From Stichopus chloronotus (taxonomy: Eukaryota; Echinodermata; Holothuroidea; Aspidochirotida; Stichopodidae): a DNA stretch of 64,000 nt. The notes under the pieces are model-generated. The model made no database searches. It had not been told where the DNA came from and saw only the letters and a program-made list of their open reading frames with translations. Where the stretch lies: contig CM037841.1 of NCBI GenBank assembly GCA_021234535.1, positions 12,296,825-12,360,824 on the forward strand. The letters are read 5' to 3'. Below are positions 10,771 through 25,465 of this stretch, one piece after another (positions within the stretch are counted from its first letter, which is position 1; each line of letters begins with the position of its first letter). Position numbers and translations under genes: made by a program.

Positions 10771-13700
10771 TGCGTTGTACAGTGTCAGGAATCCTTGTTG
10801 CCCTGCCCTTCGTATAATTATGCCGAGCTAACGGAGTCGAGGGGAAAAAGGAGTGGGAAAATTCCCAGTCAGAGCCTCCCTCCCTCCCCCTGCTCAGTTT
10901 AAGTTTATTGGATTGGAAGATGCAACGTAGATATTTCTTTCCTGTTTATGAATCTACATATTGAACCCACCTTTCTGCTTCAATTTTTTTTCCAGAGATA
11001 CATCACGTGGAACATTTGCATTAGATGGTGCATTTATGAACCACAATAAACTTATCATCCTCAGTGATATGCTTAAACATCAGAGTTTTGGACTCTGCAT
11101 TCCCACCAGGGATTTTCTGCTTGACCATACCAATTGCGCTACGCCTTGCCCCTGAAGCTCTAGCCTACGTGGCGCCTCTTTGGCAGCCGCCCCTATATGG
11201 TTGCCACCGAAAAGTTAGGTTTTCGTAGGGAGTAGCTGAATGCAAAAAAAAAAAAAAAACTCATTTTTCCCTCCCCCTTACTGAAATCGGTGGTGCATCT
11301 GTTGGTGCATGCTGCATGTTATATGGCACTTCCGTCAGTAACAGAGAGCACCCACCACTAGAGACGAGCATAAATCTAGCCCGGTCAAAGGGTGTGTATT
11401 ACTCATGCATCATCTCTGACATGCATTTGTAGGCCTTAAATACCAACAAAACCCTCTTGGAAGTTTAGCATGAACCTTTACTCTTCTAGGTTAACCGTTC
11501 CTGTAAAACGATATCGACCCGATGGCTGTTCTTGTCTTACAACTGAGATATCCACACCTGCCAGTTGACAGAAAGGATACAAGATTATACGTAAACAATG
11601 ATGCCTGTTCCCTCTCTCCATGGAGCTGATGCATGGACTTTCCAAGCATACCTGCATGCATGCATGAATAAAACGCATATGCAGTGAAGCAAGCAGGGAA
11701 TACAAGGGAAGTGGGGGCGGGGGGGGGGGGGGTAACCATACTAAAAAGATGGAGTAAGAGACTGGAGGGCTCGTGATTCTTATCTTAATAGCTCCACAAT
11801 CGTCGTTTTGGGGTGTTGTGGCGGAGTGGGGGCTGGGACAGAGTGAAGAGGGATGCGAAAAGTTGAGACAGAGATTTAAGGGGAAGGATAGTACATGTTA
11901 GTGAGTTTGAAAAAGGGAATATCGGTAGAAAATATGAACTTTGTGTCCCATTTTAGATCAGCATGGATTTGTGACAGACACACCTCCCTTCCATTCACCA
12001 GTATAGGCTACTGGCCAGAAACAATAAGTTTAAACATTCGTGGTTATCCGGCGGCAAATCGTGTCACATATGAACCCTGGGTAGGGGAGTTTGAGTGTAC
12101 CTAGTCATAAAGTTACCCCACAAATAAATTTGTATGCTCCTTTCCACTTATTTGATGGGAAAGCGGTCGAGAGTCACTTCTTGAAGAAACTTTTAATTTC
12201 TTTCAACGCAAATTATCTGTCAAGTACTTGGAGGAAGTTCACTCATCGGAAACCATCCCCTCACATATTAGCCAAAATTTATTTTCAGCGATACCTGGGT
12301 CACCTTGACCACACGATGACTCTGGAGTCCTGGACAAACTAGGATGTGCTTAACTTCAATTAAGCCATCGCTGACTAGTCACAGGGTAACGTTTCTACAT
12401 TTTATATACAGTGATACCGTGCAGATGTCTACCCATGTGAACTGCAGGTCGTGTACACCTATCATACGCACGAAGAATTTTTACTCATAGCGCTAACTTT
12501 GCCTTTTCCTACAACATCAATTCTGAGTTACACTGTAACACTAAGCATGATGCACCAAGGATGAGGGTAGGGTATGGTGTGAAGGGGAAATCCCCCAGTC
12601 ACAGAGCTTCCCCCAGTGGCCCCCAAGAATATTTAAACCCCAACAGTTTCTTTTCCATATGAAGAACTCCCCCCCCCCCAATTCTGAAATCCTTACAGGG
12701 CCGCAGCCACTTGTAATGTCTGATACAGTTACATGTGACCCCATGCATGGCGTCACGTGTGAATACCATGGTACTCACATTAATTTGACGTTGCAAGATA
12801 CAGATAAGGAGTTTTTAAAAATTGGACTATGATATCAAATAATTTACGGGACATTGATTTGGCTTACAACATCTTGACTTAGTCATGGGCTATTCTGCAC
12901 ATGTTGTCCGCCATTAAACAAAACTTGCATGTATACTGTGTCCTTTAGAAGCTCTTCTAAGTTTAATAAATGGAATACTCCATTTAGAAGTGATTTACGT
13001 TTAGGTTTAGTTTGTCACCATTGTCAATCATACACGTGCAGTGTCCTCCCTTTTAAGTCAGGGGAATCAATCCCAACCTCTTTTATCACATATCCCACAT
13101 GTCAGCGTAGATCTGAATGTCAAGCTGAAAGTTAACCGCATCCATCAAACGTATACATCAGTCAGACTAACCTTCACCTTGACTAACGGAACTAATGTAA
13201 TTAGACATTTGTTTAAACCTTGTCAATTACTGTATTAGCATTGGCTGAGATTCTCCTGGGTAAATTGACCCTTCAATCGTTTTTTGTCTAATTGAAAGAA
13301 AAGTCTAATTTTCGTCACGGTGTTGCTATTAACCACACGTTTAGTAGTGTCATATTCATTGTTATGGTTCGTTATGGCATTTTTTTCTTTGCTGATCAAC
13401 GTAGCGCTCTTCGGTTACCTCCTTACATACACGGCAAGAGAGAATGCGAGGTTGTTACACAGAAAAATGTGACATAGACACATGTATGGTTATATGTGTG
13501 CAACAACAGTTTCGTTTTAATAACAAGTTAACCAATAACCATATTGTGTAATTATTGATGGTAATTACATTTTATATTGACGAAAGTTAACTCACATATC
13601 TCGCAAATGTGAGCACATACGTATAGGCTACACTAAGACCAATACAATTGGACAGTTTAGAAGAGAGACATAATCCTGAGTGAGAATCCTACTAACTAGT

Positions 13701-14398
13701 TGAGTCATATGATTCAACAAAAAGCAGCGATCTGCCGGGTATGGATAGAGACATTTCGAAAAGAGAGGGTGTTGGATGGGGGGGGGGGGGGCTGAACTAA
13801 GAGAAAGGGGGCTGGGGTTCATCAGTTTTGGGGAGGCTATTTTAAGCCTGGGTTGGCACGAAGGGTACAAGAGAAATAAATGAATAAACATATCCTCTAG
13901 ATTGCCGGAAATGGCTCTTCAAACAAGCCCTGAAAATAGACTCTTGGGAATGGTGCTGTCAGTAGTCTTGGATGGAAACATGCGCTCTAGATCGATTGGA
14001 AGTTTTTCCATTATTAACTCAAACTTTAAGATTAGAACCAGTGACGTCACATGGATTGTTTGTAGAGGGTCGAGGGACTCGACGTGCGCCCACCGACCGG
14101 CCAGCGAAAAGCTAGAATTCCCTCCGCACATGTAGACATTTTTGTAGGGATGTTAACTGGTGCCACTTAAGAGACAATTCTTGCGCCATTTGAAAATAGC
14201 AGAAGTCTGTTGTGATTATTCTCGGTCTAGCAGTCTTTGTACACATAATACAGAGGGGGTTTTTTAGGGGGCAGTTGCCACTTCACTGGAAGGGGCAAAA
14301 CTTTTCACTCATGAGGATCGGCCGCTCTCTTGAAGTCCACCTGTAAAACACTGCTAGTACACTACAGTAGAAAGAACAATCGTTAATATTTGAACTTT
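10771..14398. other. Gene-free stretch
   Basis: Contains a poly-A run near 11247, G/C homopolymers near 11717, 12669 and 13779, and small overlapping frames on both strands. I recognise no exon or RNA gene. Confidence 0.5.
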
Positions 14399-14615
14399 CT
14401 TATGTTGTGGGCCGCAAGATAATATTCATGAGTAAGTTTTTTATGACTCCCCTTAACTTTGCATTAGGAATTCTGTTAGTTGAAGGCTATCAATGTCTAC
14501 CTGCAGAGCTCAGGTAAACATTGATAACATTTGACCAAACAAAATTCAATGTTCAAGCTATGGGGAGACAGAAAAGACATTCTCATGAATATTATCTTGC
14601 GGGCAACAACATAAG
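14399..14615. mobile_element. 217-bp foldback element (near-complete palindrome)
   Basis: The outer 34 bp (14399-14432) matches the inverse of 14582-14615 at 32 of 34 positions, with the core CCGCAAGATAATATTCATGA. The inner arms also pair: TATCAATGTCTACCTG near 14489 is the inverse of CAGGTAAACATTGATA near 14512 with one mismatch, around a few-base loop. The stretches between pair at more than half their positions, including an exact CTCCCC block. The whole unit therefore folds end to end, as in foldback MITEs. It has no coding capacity. Confidence 0.85.
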
Positions 14616-17600
14616 GAAAAAATTCTAATATTAACTTTTTTTCTCGCTACTGAGGCGCTCTGTAACAAACATTGTCATTAACAGATCATTTTTTTACCAC
14701 AAATCTGTTAAATAGGTATTCTTCTATTCGATTTGGAGGAGGAAGGTGCAAACAGTTATGTAAGATGAATTTTACAACGCCCTATGCTAGTTTACAGAAT
14801 ATTTGGTTGTTACTGCAAGGACTGGGGACATACAATGTTTTACTTCCTGCTGTTGAGGGCCATACTAGTTTGGCATTTCATTTTCCTGTCACGCCAGCCA
14901 ATGCCAAAGAGGCTCGTTTGACCAGAAAGGTCTAATAACGCCTCCCTGGTTTGACATATACTAGAACTCCACAACTCGCCAATCCCCCCCCCCCCACACA
15001 CACCCGGAAGTCTTCCCCACAGCCACTGCCCCACTCCTGTTTCCCCCCCCCCACCCCCCTTGGAGAAAATCTTGTAACGTTCTTATCTAGTGTGTAAAAG
15101 CGAAATCGTTGAGAAATTTCAACCGCCCAAATGGATATATACACACAGTCTCCTATATCCAAGATTGTCAAGGACTGGCATTTGTAGACTTTCGTAAACA
15201 AGGAATGTTGTCTCTATTTTTTCCCCTCTAATTGAAGTTATACAAAGCAAATATGCCGCTACTGAATTATTCCTCCTCAGTACCTTTATCTGGTAACGGT
15301 CAAGCCTAAATAAACACACCGGCGTTGAACTCGACCCTTGACCATGGCGTACGTGACCAACTGCACGCACATACGGTACAGCGGGAGAGAGACAACTGAC
15401 GATTCCCCGAAGGGACACGGTGGAAGATTCGAGAAATGCATGTCGCATAGACTGCAGGTTATTAACATACGATGCACAGGCTTTTGAGTACTGCAATCGG
15501 TTTTAAATTTCATGAAAAACGTAGATCAACCCGCTAGCATTCCTGAGCTCCCTGGAGTTCCATATCCTATGCGAGGCAATTATGATTCTAAAGCATTAAG
15601 TGGAAGCGAGTGGAAAAGTACGTCTACCATCTTGTGAAGGCTGATATGTAAACAACTTTTCTGTGTTTTTGGACAAACTGGTTTGTAGATTTTTCCGTAC
15701 GTTAACGCAATGTATTTCAAAATCCTTCGTGAAGTGTACTGTGATCACAACTGACGACGCTTCAGAGGGGATATCTCCCTATACTTATGACCGTTTTTTT
15801 TTCATAATCATCGGAAACTGCGTTTAAATTAAGATATATGTAGGGGCTGGGGGTGCACATTATCTAGAAATTGGAAGGTTGGAAGTAACTACAAAAAAGA
15901 CCCATTTTTTTTTTTTTCTCACGAGCTGTGAGCACTATGTAATCTATGCGTATATTTACTACACTACCCGCGTGCGTGCCCAAGCCTACGTGCCAATCCC
16001 TCCCTCGCGAAATTCCCTCTCTGCAACTCATTTTATCCCCAGGCCCCCACTTTTTCGGAACCTGGCCCCACCAGAGGTAATCACATCATCATATGAGAAG
16101 CACATGTTAATACGTAGCTACACAGTGCTCTGTCACAAAACTGTAAATAAACTTCTGACAGCATATATGGATAAGATACTTCCACCTTATTACCCATGCA
16201 CGTGGATCTCTTTTTCTTTTACAGTTATTGCCAATATCTCTTTTAATACTTGTACGTACCAATTAAAATGCAGATAAGTAGACCATAGTGAAATTAGGAA
16301 AATTCAGATTGTTTTATAAATCGAAGGTGTCGCAGTGGTACTGAGTAAGTCAATGGTCAACGCTATCTTCTATGGAGGCCGTCACGTCAACTGTATGGCA
16401 TAGCATTATATGCACATAAAGAACCATCTGACATAAAAACACACAACAAATACCAATATAATAGCCACATATACTTGAAAGCTTTACACTGTTCATCACC
16501 AGTAATTTGTATGAACATCTTAATTATCAATTTATCATTTTTTATCATGATTTTATATAAAGAAAAGTTAAAAAGACTTTCTTAAAAAAAAAAAAAAAAT
16601 GTGAAATGTACTTTATCGGTTATAGGTATGTTGGTCAGTTTGCGTATAGTATGTATGGTTGGAATGGATGGGCACAATTGATAAACTGACCTCCATCTTA
16701 CTTAAGCAGGGAGCTTCCTTCTGGGGACTCTTGGCCCACGAGCGGAAAGACTCGGTGATTTGAATTAACTTGCTCCTCAGTCTGCCAGAAGTTAGTGACA
16801 GCAATAAAGAAGAGGGGAGGTTGCAGTGACAGAGGCAAGCTATTTATTGGGACTAACTTAATTTTAAATTTGCTCTTGCTTTCGTTGAGGAAGGAGAGAG
16901 CAGGGAATTACTGAAACTGCCTGCAGACAAAAGAGGAACCAGAACCAATTGCTCGTCATAGGACTACTTTTAGATTGAAAACCAGGTAATACCTGTAGAA
17001 TCAACACATGTTATGTAATGCATGAAGTGGTCTTACATTGCAAAAACAAGGCAGCCGATGGCTGAATCATGCAAAGAAAACAAAGGATAAGGGGGAGAGC
17101 CAAAGAAAAAAAGAAAACAAACAAACATGACAATTCAGAAGTTGTGCATCCCATAGACTTACAAAAAAAATGATATTTTTAGCAGCTTTGAACTCTGACT
17201 ATATACTCGATCTCCTCGGATGTCTTCAAGACTTCATTCTTGATCCATGTCCCTTTTTATTAACCTTGGAATAGATAACCTTTGAATGAGTTTTTCGAAC
17301 ATAATTCCCACTGGATGATACAATCTTTAACCCCATACAGTTACCTAATTAGCAACTCTGACCTTACCTTAAACACAACGTAAACATCGTTCTGTGAAAA
17401 TACCGTGTGATTACATTTTACGTGCGTTTATTAGCAAACGCCGTAACTTTTCAGTTTGACTTCCCACCTTTGAACTTTGACCTTGATCAAACGCAATAAG
17501 TAACACCGTAGGGGGGGATGCCTTCTAGTAACGCATCTTCGTGACGAACATGAGTTTGGCACAGCTGTTTCTGAGCATTTAAGCATTGACAAGATATTTT

Positions 17601-20600
17601 CACAACAAACGCGGATTCACATTTAACTTTGGGTCATATGAAATTTGCCCTAGGTTGCCATGTACTGAAAACTTGTATTTTCTATTGTGATTTCCAAGCA
17701 TATAGTGTACATATCCAAAAGACGGAAGGAGCTTAAGTGACTTTTTACATCCCAGAATGCCCCAGTTGTAGCCTGCCAAGGGATGCCGTAGGTTTAACGT
17801 GATGATCAGTAATATAGTTTATCTACCTTATTTGACTTACTGTGTATGTATGGCCCCATTGCCTTTGACTGTGGGAGTTTTACGAGTGCAGTCCTTAGTC
17901 CTCTATACGATTTTATTGCATAACAACTCGTTTTTGAACTAAAAGTCGACGAAGAAGAAAACCTTATTCCGGTAGGGTATATGAAATCTAGGTGCTGAAT
18001 AACACAATTTCGACACAATTCTGAAATTTAGAGTAGTAATAACATCGTGAGAAGAATTACCACTAATATTATCACTTTGTAGTTGTTCCGTTTATTTCGT
18101 TGATTTACACCATGCTGTAGGTCTTTCACTTTTCAGTGGTCCCTATAGGCTAGGCCTTGGTCTACGAACTTGGAATCGGATGTTATTGACTTTTAGCCAT
18201 GTTTGTGTACACATGCAAGGGAGAAGACTAAAATCGAACACTGTCGATCTGCGGTTTTATTGTATACATCCGCCGGTGATTTTCCATTGGATAATAAACG
18301 GTCACCTGGCTGAAATCGGCCAATAAGAGTTGAGGATTCTTCCCAAGTATGTATGAACTGTAGTTGATACGTGTATCAGTTCAAGTGTCGAGTTCACTTT
18401 AGTCCCTTAACGTGAAGAGACGTCAAGTACGAAAAAAGTACCGGTACTAATTTTCAAAGGTGAGGCCAAACAGTTTTTATATGAAACATTCCTTCAAGGT
18501 CAGTAACTAAAAATTTCACCCTTTTTGCTACAGGCTACCATTTCCAGACTAATATGCTGGCACGTTTAATATTTAGCTTTTTACACCTCTCATTAATCTA
18601 TTAACACTTAAACGACCAACTCAATCCAGCAATGTTATGTAGCATGTAATTCCACCAGCCTGTTTCCGTAAATGACCTAGATACATAATCCATGTTGATC
18701 AATACTTTGCAACAGACCTATTTGTAAGGTGGTATCTCTGTTCAGCAGAGATTCGTACATTAGGCACACATTTTACACGCCTGTACTGACTTCCATCAAC
18801 ACATGAGGCTACAGTGAAACACGTGATCAGACGCGTGACAAATGTCACGTTGATCACTCTATGGTCAATACGACGCAGAGTAAAATTTGTGAGAAATATT
18901 TTTCAAAACTGTAGAACCTGTGATGGGAATTTTCGACGAAGTGATAAGCATACGGGAGGGGGTGTACTATCAGACCTCAATGAAACGTTATTAAATTATT
19001 CCCTTCCCACTTAAAAAAAGTAAATTACTGCAATAAACCAGAGGCATAAATGCTGGGAGGGGGGAGTGGGGCATTTACCCCCATTACTTTATTCGGGGTG
19101 ATGATCCATGTAATCTACCACCCCCCTTCCCAGTCTGTCTAAGTTTACAGGTGCTTAATCTTATTCTTCACTTAAAGATGATTATAGAGAATGTTCATTA
19201 ACAAATATATTTTCTTAAACGTAATCAAACAACATCGCTGTAATTCGTGGAACTGTACACAATTAATTCCTGCCTATATAAAGCCTCATATCAGGAAATA
19301 GCACCTTTCCTACTAGGCCAATCAGGCCGACCTATCAAATTGGCCTCCAAGTTAACCACACAAATGAGTGTTGAGTGACTTCCATGAGAAACAGTGTGGA
19401 TCATTGTCGTAAGAAATTCATAAATCTCTGCTTCGTCTCTAGGCGTATAAGCATGGTTGCAGATATTTATGATGGATTCCAAGTTGATTGAGGTGATTGA
19501 TGATAAAGCGATCTCATTGCAACCAGGGCTGTCGCAAACGGCTATGTAGGAGGTGTTTCACCCCCCCCCCCCCCACCATATAAAACCTAGATGCCCGTAC
19601 ACTTCTGTGTTCAGAGCCAAAATATTTGCCAAGTACTCAAAAAAAGAAAAAACAGTAAAAATGAAAGAGGATGCGTGTTCCATTGCGTATCCATGTTCTC
19701 TTATCAGCTCAACCCACGTGATATGTATTACCATTTTTGATAGATTAAAATTTTTCGCATGCATGTGTGAGGTGAGGGGTGCATGCCTAGTATCCTTATT
19801 TCAAGACTGGGTACATGCAGTTCATGAACACTCACTTTTAAGTCATCTGGGGGGTTTGAAAAGCCAAAATGTGCTTGTATGCTCAGCGCCAACCAATGGT
19901 GGCTATTCGTTTAGAAAGCCATGCCGTTATTCACCCCCCCCCCCTCCTCCCCGATATTTTTTTCGTTCCGTGGAGCCTGATAGTGCCCTTTCCTTGAAGA
20001 CTGGACCCCTACTAATATAAAATTCTGGGTTCCCTGCTGGTATTCGTAATGTCTGTGCATCGCCACTCAATTGGAAAGGGCATCCAGCCAGTCGGAGTTT
20101 GGGACCTTCACACCCCTCCTAAAAATATGACCCTATACATACGACCCTGATTACCACATACAGGTTGGGATACAGGGGGCGACCTCAGTTCCCTTTTCCG
20201 CCACATCAACAAAAGTACGGGAAAATTAGAATAATGTTTGAAATCTAGGAGAATATTCGAGGAGGCTTCTCCAGACTCACGGTTCTCTTCCTTACAACAC
20301 AACTAGTGTAACCAAATTCACGAACCGTATATGTTATTCGGCCCCTCGTCCCCTTGCCGTCGAAATAAGGACAATATTTAGTTAATGATAGTATAATCTG
20401 ACTCATAAGGATATGATGTCTATAAGGGGTAGAAACGGGGACATGAACCAACAAACAGGGTACAAGCTTTTTTCAAAGCCCAGCGAAAATAGTTTCCTGG
20501 AGCCTTTGCTTTCTGAGCTTGGAAAGGACGATTTGTGGCGATCTATGGGGTATTGTTATCAAGATTTTCAAATAACGCTCAGCGCGAACTGATAGTGGCG

Positions 20601-21040
20601 CTCCGCTTAGATTATTTCCCCACAATTCTCTTATGCAACTGGCAGCTTTCTCTAAGTTCAGTCGCTGGCCATCCCTTTCGAAATGTCTTTATCCGCACCT
20701 GCATTACATTAAGTTCCATCAATGCTGGACTACTTCAATCTATGTTGCAACGTAATTCTTTCACTGTTACAAATTCGATATTTAATGTTTTAATAAAACT
20801 TTAATTAAATAATTATTTAAATTAACGATATTTAATGTTTCTTTACTTAAGAGTCTGGCTTAACATTTGGGAACTTTCTATAGAACATAATTCTGAAGGG
20901 TGCATATCAAATCTAGCCTAACTTTTGTGTATCCATATATGAAACTTGCATTTTTCAAGGCATAAAATTGCGCATTTCCTTGTAGTCTACTTATACCAAT
21001 ACCCCAGAACACTACTCTTCAAATTCAGCTCGTGAAAAAA
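14616..21040. other. Gene-free stretch with G/C tracts
   Basis: Poly-C tracts occur near 14985, 15045, 19560 and 19935, and poly-A runs near 15905 and 16590. Two CCAAT-type words (an inverted one near 18288 and GGCCAATAAG near 18320) could mark a promoter, but no adjoining gene is recognised. Open frames up to 155 codons overlap simple sequence and show no domain. Confidence 0.45.
19053..19133. repeat. G-rich/C-rich inverted repeat (81-bp hairpin)
   Basis: CTGGGAGGGGGGAGTGG (19053-19069) is nearly complementary to CCACCCCCCTTCCCAG (19118-19133), with a 48-nt loop between. This may be a very small foldback element or a decayed pair of G/C tracts. Confidence 0.55.
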
Positions 21041-21054
21041 TCATGGGGCTTATG

Positions 21055-21140
21055 AGACCTTAAAACCCGGGACCTTCCCGGAGTTTCGCCTCTGGATCAC
21101 GCCAGGGGCCCATAAGCGGGTCCTTGGACTCAATCGTTAT
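21055..21140 (+). mobile_element. Fragment of the CpG-rich hAT-type element core
   Basis: TTAAAACC, CTTCC, TTTCGCCTCTGGA and CCAGGGGCCC appear in the same order and spacing as inside the complete element at 36428-36832 (near 36610-36700), with a small internal deletion. No inverted ends remain here. Confidence 0.6.
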
Positions 21141-21885
21141 GGGCTTCAAGCTTCGCCCAGTTTCAGGTTTTTACATCGTTGAAAAGAAATATACACCTAA
21201 GAAATGAACGGACACATCAATGAAATAATCGTTTTTTACACTGCAAAGAGTCTGCAAAAGTATTACAATACGAAGGTTCTTCTACAAAGATCATGGAAAA
21301 GTGGGAATCGATTTGATTTTAGATTTGTGTGGGTGAGACTGGAGGCATCTGACCTAAGCTACTCTCCTATCAGTGACTTTCATAGGGTGGAGGGTAAGGG
21401 GGCTTCGGGGTTGACGTGAGAGGTGGGTAATGAATAATGACTCCATCTGGGCGGAGCGCCGCTATCGTAGCGCTCAGATTCTTTCTTTTCATAGCAGGAA
21501 ATGGTACTATCCTATTCAGCCTCTCTGACTTTGTAAATTTCAGATTTTTCCTACATTTTTAGATCACACGTCTGGAAATTTGCTCTCGAACGAAGAATAG
21601 GTTAGTTATTTTCTCAGTTCTGGGACACAAAAGTTGGGGGACACATCTGTTGCTGTTCCTCTCCACTCAAAAGAGTGGGGCATCATGTCTCTCCTCCTCA
21701 AAATTGAATGAAATCTACGCCCATGTGTGGACTCAACCATTCCGTGATTCACGCGTTCTGCATCTTGAACTCATGCAAATTTGAAAACCCAAGGACTCCA
21801 TGTTGTCGCCTTTGGGTATCACAGTGATAAACAAGACGAGGCGTCACATGCGCATGCACACACACGCCCCATCATGATTACAGAT

Positions 21886-21912
21886 TCCTTGCCTGCTTTC
21901 GGTAAGGAACCA
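21886..21912 (+). mobile_element. Terminal fragment of the 29-kb element family
   Basis: The segment TTCCTTGCCTGCTTTCGGTA followed by AGGAA matches the right end of the element at 29042-29587 and carries the same CCTTGCC/GGTAAGG hairpin. It is preceded by a CA-rich stretch, as in that element. Confidence 0.6.
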
Positions 21913-24112
21913 GCAATTCACAGGAGAATTTCTCCCCCTTTTCCATGTATATGAATTAACCCATTTCAAAGAGAAGGAACTTAAATCATCCGAATCGAAA
22001 GTGGTTTCTCACCTCCTCTCACCTTGGTGGACGGCAGCAATTCTACGTACTTTCCTAGTAATTCGATAAAATGGACAGGAAGTTACCAAAGAAGATTAAC
22101 TGCTAATATACGTTACTACACATCATCCGAGGGAACCCGGAACTGAAGCAGTGCTTCTTGTTCTGTGGGAATGGTTACACAATTCCATCCACTTAGGTAA
22201 GCACACAATGACTAATACCTTTACAATGACACTGGCATCAATGGTGGGTATCTAGAAATTTGAATGAGGTACGGGAGAAGCGCATATTGACATCACAAAA
22301 CTACAAATAAACTGCAAACTAACACAAAGAAAGATGATCACAGGGGGATAACCCCTTTCATTCCGGTATTTATTACACCAGTTACAATGTTACTGGCGGT
22401 GGTTGGTGACTCTACCACTTTATTCCAGCAGTGATTAGCGTCAGCATTGTTCCTTCATTGATCATTGTACATTCAAGCAGACTCTTCCCACTGGTAGTGA
22501 TTACTGAAATAGTGGTGACATCCGAAGCTGGGAGAGAACCAAGTCAGAAAAAAAGACAAAAAACGATTTCTTTTTAAAATCTATCTTTGCGAAACGTTTA
22601 ATTTCCTTAATATATAAACTCTTTTAACAAATCAATAGTAGTCGCATTTCTTTAATTTATTTCACATTATAGCTTTTGAATATCTAGAGCCAACTCTCAT
22701 CAGTAGTAACTTAAACATGTATCTGATTGTAACAATGATTTAACAGTACATTCTGCAGAGCACTCTAACATTTGCTTACAAACATAAACAAAAAAAAAAC
22801 ACAAAAACAAAAAACTAGATTCTCACCTGCTCCAGCACATACATAAAAGAATAAAACGTATGGTAAAAAAAAAAAACGTTGATATCCATTTTGAAACTTC
22901 GATGACCGTCAAATGATATTGACCTTCTGTCATCATCTTTGACATCCATACACCCGTCCAGTCCTTTCATTACTGAACAATCATATTATCATAAAAAAAA
23001 ACAGTAATACAAAGAAGCAATTTTGGGTTTCCCGTAAAATTCAGTTGCTGTCGTTTATTCTACATATGGCTGTATCATACACAATGGTTTGAATAGACAC
23101 TTGGCACACTGCACCTGTCAGTAGTGACTGGTCTACCAACTCTTGTCATTTCTGAATACAATCATGGAAAGTAAAATGACAATCGCAATTTTAAAGATTA
23201 AATGCATAATTATATCAACACTGAAATCATGAGAATCAACAGCAACAGATTTCACCCTACACTATAGATTACGAAGTATGTTTCACTGAAGTGAAAGGAC
23301 AGTGAAGTGAGAAAACCAAAATAGTCCAATCACTGTGCCATTAAGCGCACAAACAAGAAAAATACACGCGTTGCTTACGAAATCATCACTGGTAGCTTTC
23401 AAACACAAGAACCATTTAACATGGCAAGTTTTAATGTCAGCAAGGATAAGCTGGTAATATTTACTGTTTTTGACGTAAAACTAAAGCAGAATGAGATTGA
23501 TTCGTCTCTACTTTTGTACATAAGAACCATATGAAAGACATGACCACATCTGCAGCAGCTTCTACAATGTAGAGACAGACGCATTTTTCATCGTACTTGT
23601 TACCATCGACTCCCGCATACAACCTGCCATCCATCACATAAAGAAAAACCCCCCAATTGTATAAATTAAAAGGAAGTCGACAAATATCTTTGATTTGTCT
23701 CAGCCTGCAGGTGTAAATTACAATAATACAGTTGTCACTATTAGTCACAGTTATTCTCACTGCATGAAGGATATTCAAAGAACAGCACCTATCCAAGAGC
23801 CCTCGAGAAACAAAAAAAAAAAAAAACATGCCTGCCTGCAAATATTAAATTGTGCAGGGTACAAACCATTGACAATCGGCCATTGCAAAAGACCAACTGT
23901 TATGAAAATATGCTTAATCATTCATTGTCGAGCGAACAGGGAGCTGCAGGCATTGTTGCAATCAGAGAAAATTGTTTTTGTGTAAAATAAACTTTGGCAA
24001 GAAGTGTGGTAAGGGCTTGCACCCCACCCTGCGATTTCTGCACAGAGTTACGACACAAAACTCACTGAGCTCCCATCACATACTCCCATCCTCCTAAACG
24101 AAAACCATGTCA

Positions 24113-24149
24113 ATCATCATCATCATCATCACCACCATCATCATCATCC
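24113..24149. repeat. CAT/ACC trinucleotide microsatellite
   Basis: About twelve ATC units with two interrupting ACC units. Confidence 0.9.
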
Positions 24150-25465
24150 AGAGAATATTGCTCTGCAAACCTTCCTTACAAATATTGCAACCCATAGTAA
24201 AAAGGATTCCAGGATGAACAGACCAATCATATATGTTGCATTCCACAGAAGGCATAATTTCATGTAATGAGCAAGATGCAAAGAAGCGATACTGAACGGA
24301 CCAATTCGAACATACAGCTGGGGAATGAACTCAATTAGAAAACACAGTAATGAAGTATCTGGCATTTGTAACATTGTCGTAATACCATGACAGCTACTCA
24401 CGGTGCTTAAGCATTATGTGACATTGACAAATCCATTAATTGTGTTTAATGTCTCAAATGAAACAATCGTGGGAGGGGGTACACATTTCCATACTGCACA
24501 TAAACTGGATAGCCTGCCAAATGAGAGTCCCAGAATTATCCCTGGCACTACCAGCATCAGTGAAAACACCAGGACACTTGAGTATCAATGGCACAAATCA
24601 GAAACTATCAGAGAGCTATGGTTTCACTGTGGGAAACTCTCAAGTGTCTCTATGGTGGATGGGAGGGGGGGAGATACCAAACATGTCATTGGTAAACACA
24701 TAAACACTGCCGTTGACAGCAGACAATCACAGCACATCTGCCACAGTTGCCAGTCATTTTCTGTTATTTGTAAGAAGTAACATTAACATGAAAAAGAGGT
24801 CGACTTCTAGCAATGCAAAGTACAATTAAAGCCATCATGCAATACCAAGACAATCACAAAACTGGACGTTGATTTCAGGAATGATACTTGGAGGACAAAC
24901 AGTGACACAAATTCACAGCAGATATTTTTGTAACAGGATCATTGGCCATAAGAACAGGACAATAAATCACCATAGCGATGACCGTAAGTCTGTCAGTAAA
25001 CAAGTGGATTGCGAGAAGTACAGTACAATGGAAGGAAAATTGATACCTGCATAAATTTGGCGTATTGTGCTGGTTGAGTTGATGGTATTAGCGTGCAGGC
25101 ATTTTCACAAGTTCAACGAATAAAAGAACGACACAATAGGTCCACTGATGACCCCTTCTATTGCCCATTCCTTTCAAATCAACTGTGACGACTGCAACTA
25201 AAGTTTTATATTCAAAATAGTCCGACTGTGGAGGGGCTTAGCACTTCTCCTCCACCACAGTAAAATACTGTACTATACTGACCTAGATGTATCTGTTCAC
25301 TGGTGCTCACTAAACAGGTACTAACAAGTGTTTTGTTATGTTACCACAGCAAATATACGTGATTAGCACCACTAACAAGAAGCATTGGCTAAGTCTACAT
25401 TCATCAATTATACCATGCCCATATATGCAACTGGTTTCTTCAAACGAAGGAATCTGTTAGTTTAA

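Larger units (their letters stand above)
21141..25465. other. Gene-free, mostly unique DNA
   Basis: One transposon end is visible at 21886-21912 (TTCCTTGCCTGCTTTCGG with its short hairpin), of the family found complete at 29042-29587. A CAT microsatellite lies near 24113. Other frames are short and unrecognised. Confidence 0.45.

Noticed and set aside
19553..20020. 155-codon plus-strand frame
   Set aside because: It runs through two poly-C tracts (giving proline runs), has no domain, and is probably chance.
24113..24149. Histidine/isoleucine-repeat coding sequence
   Set aside because: A plain CAT microsatellite with no supporting frame.
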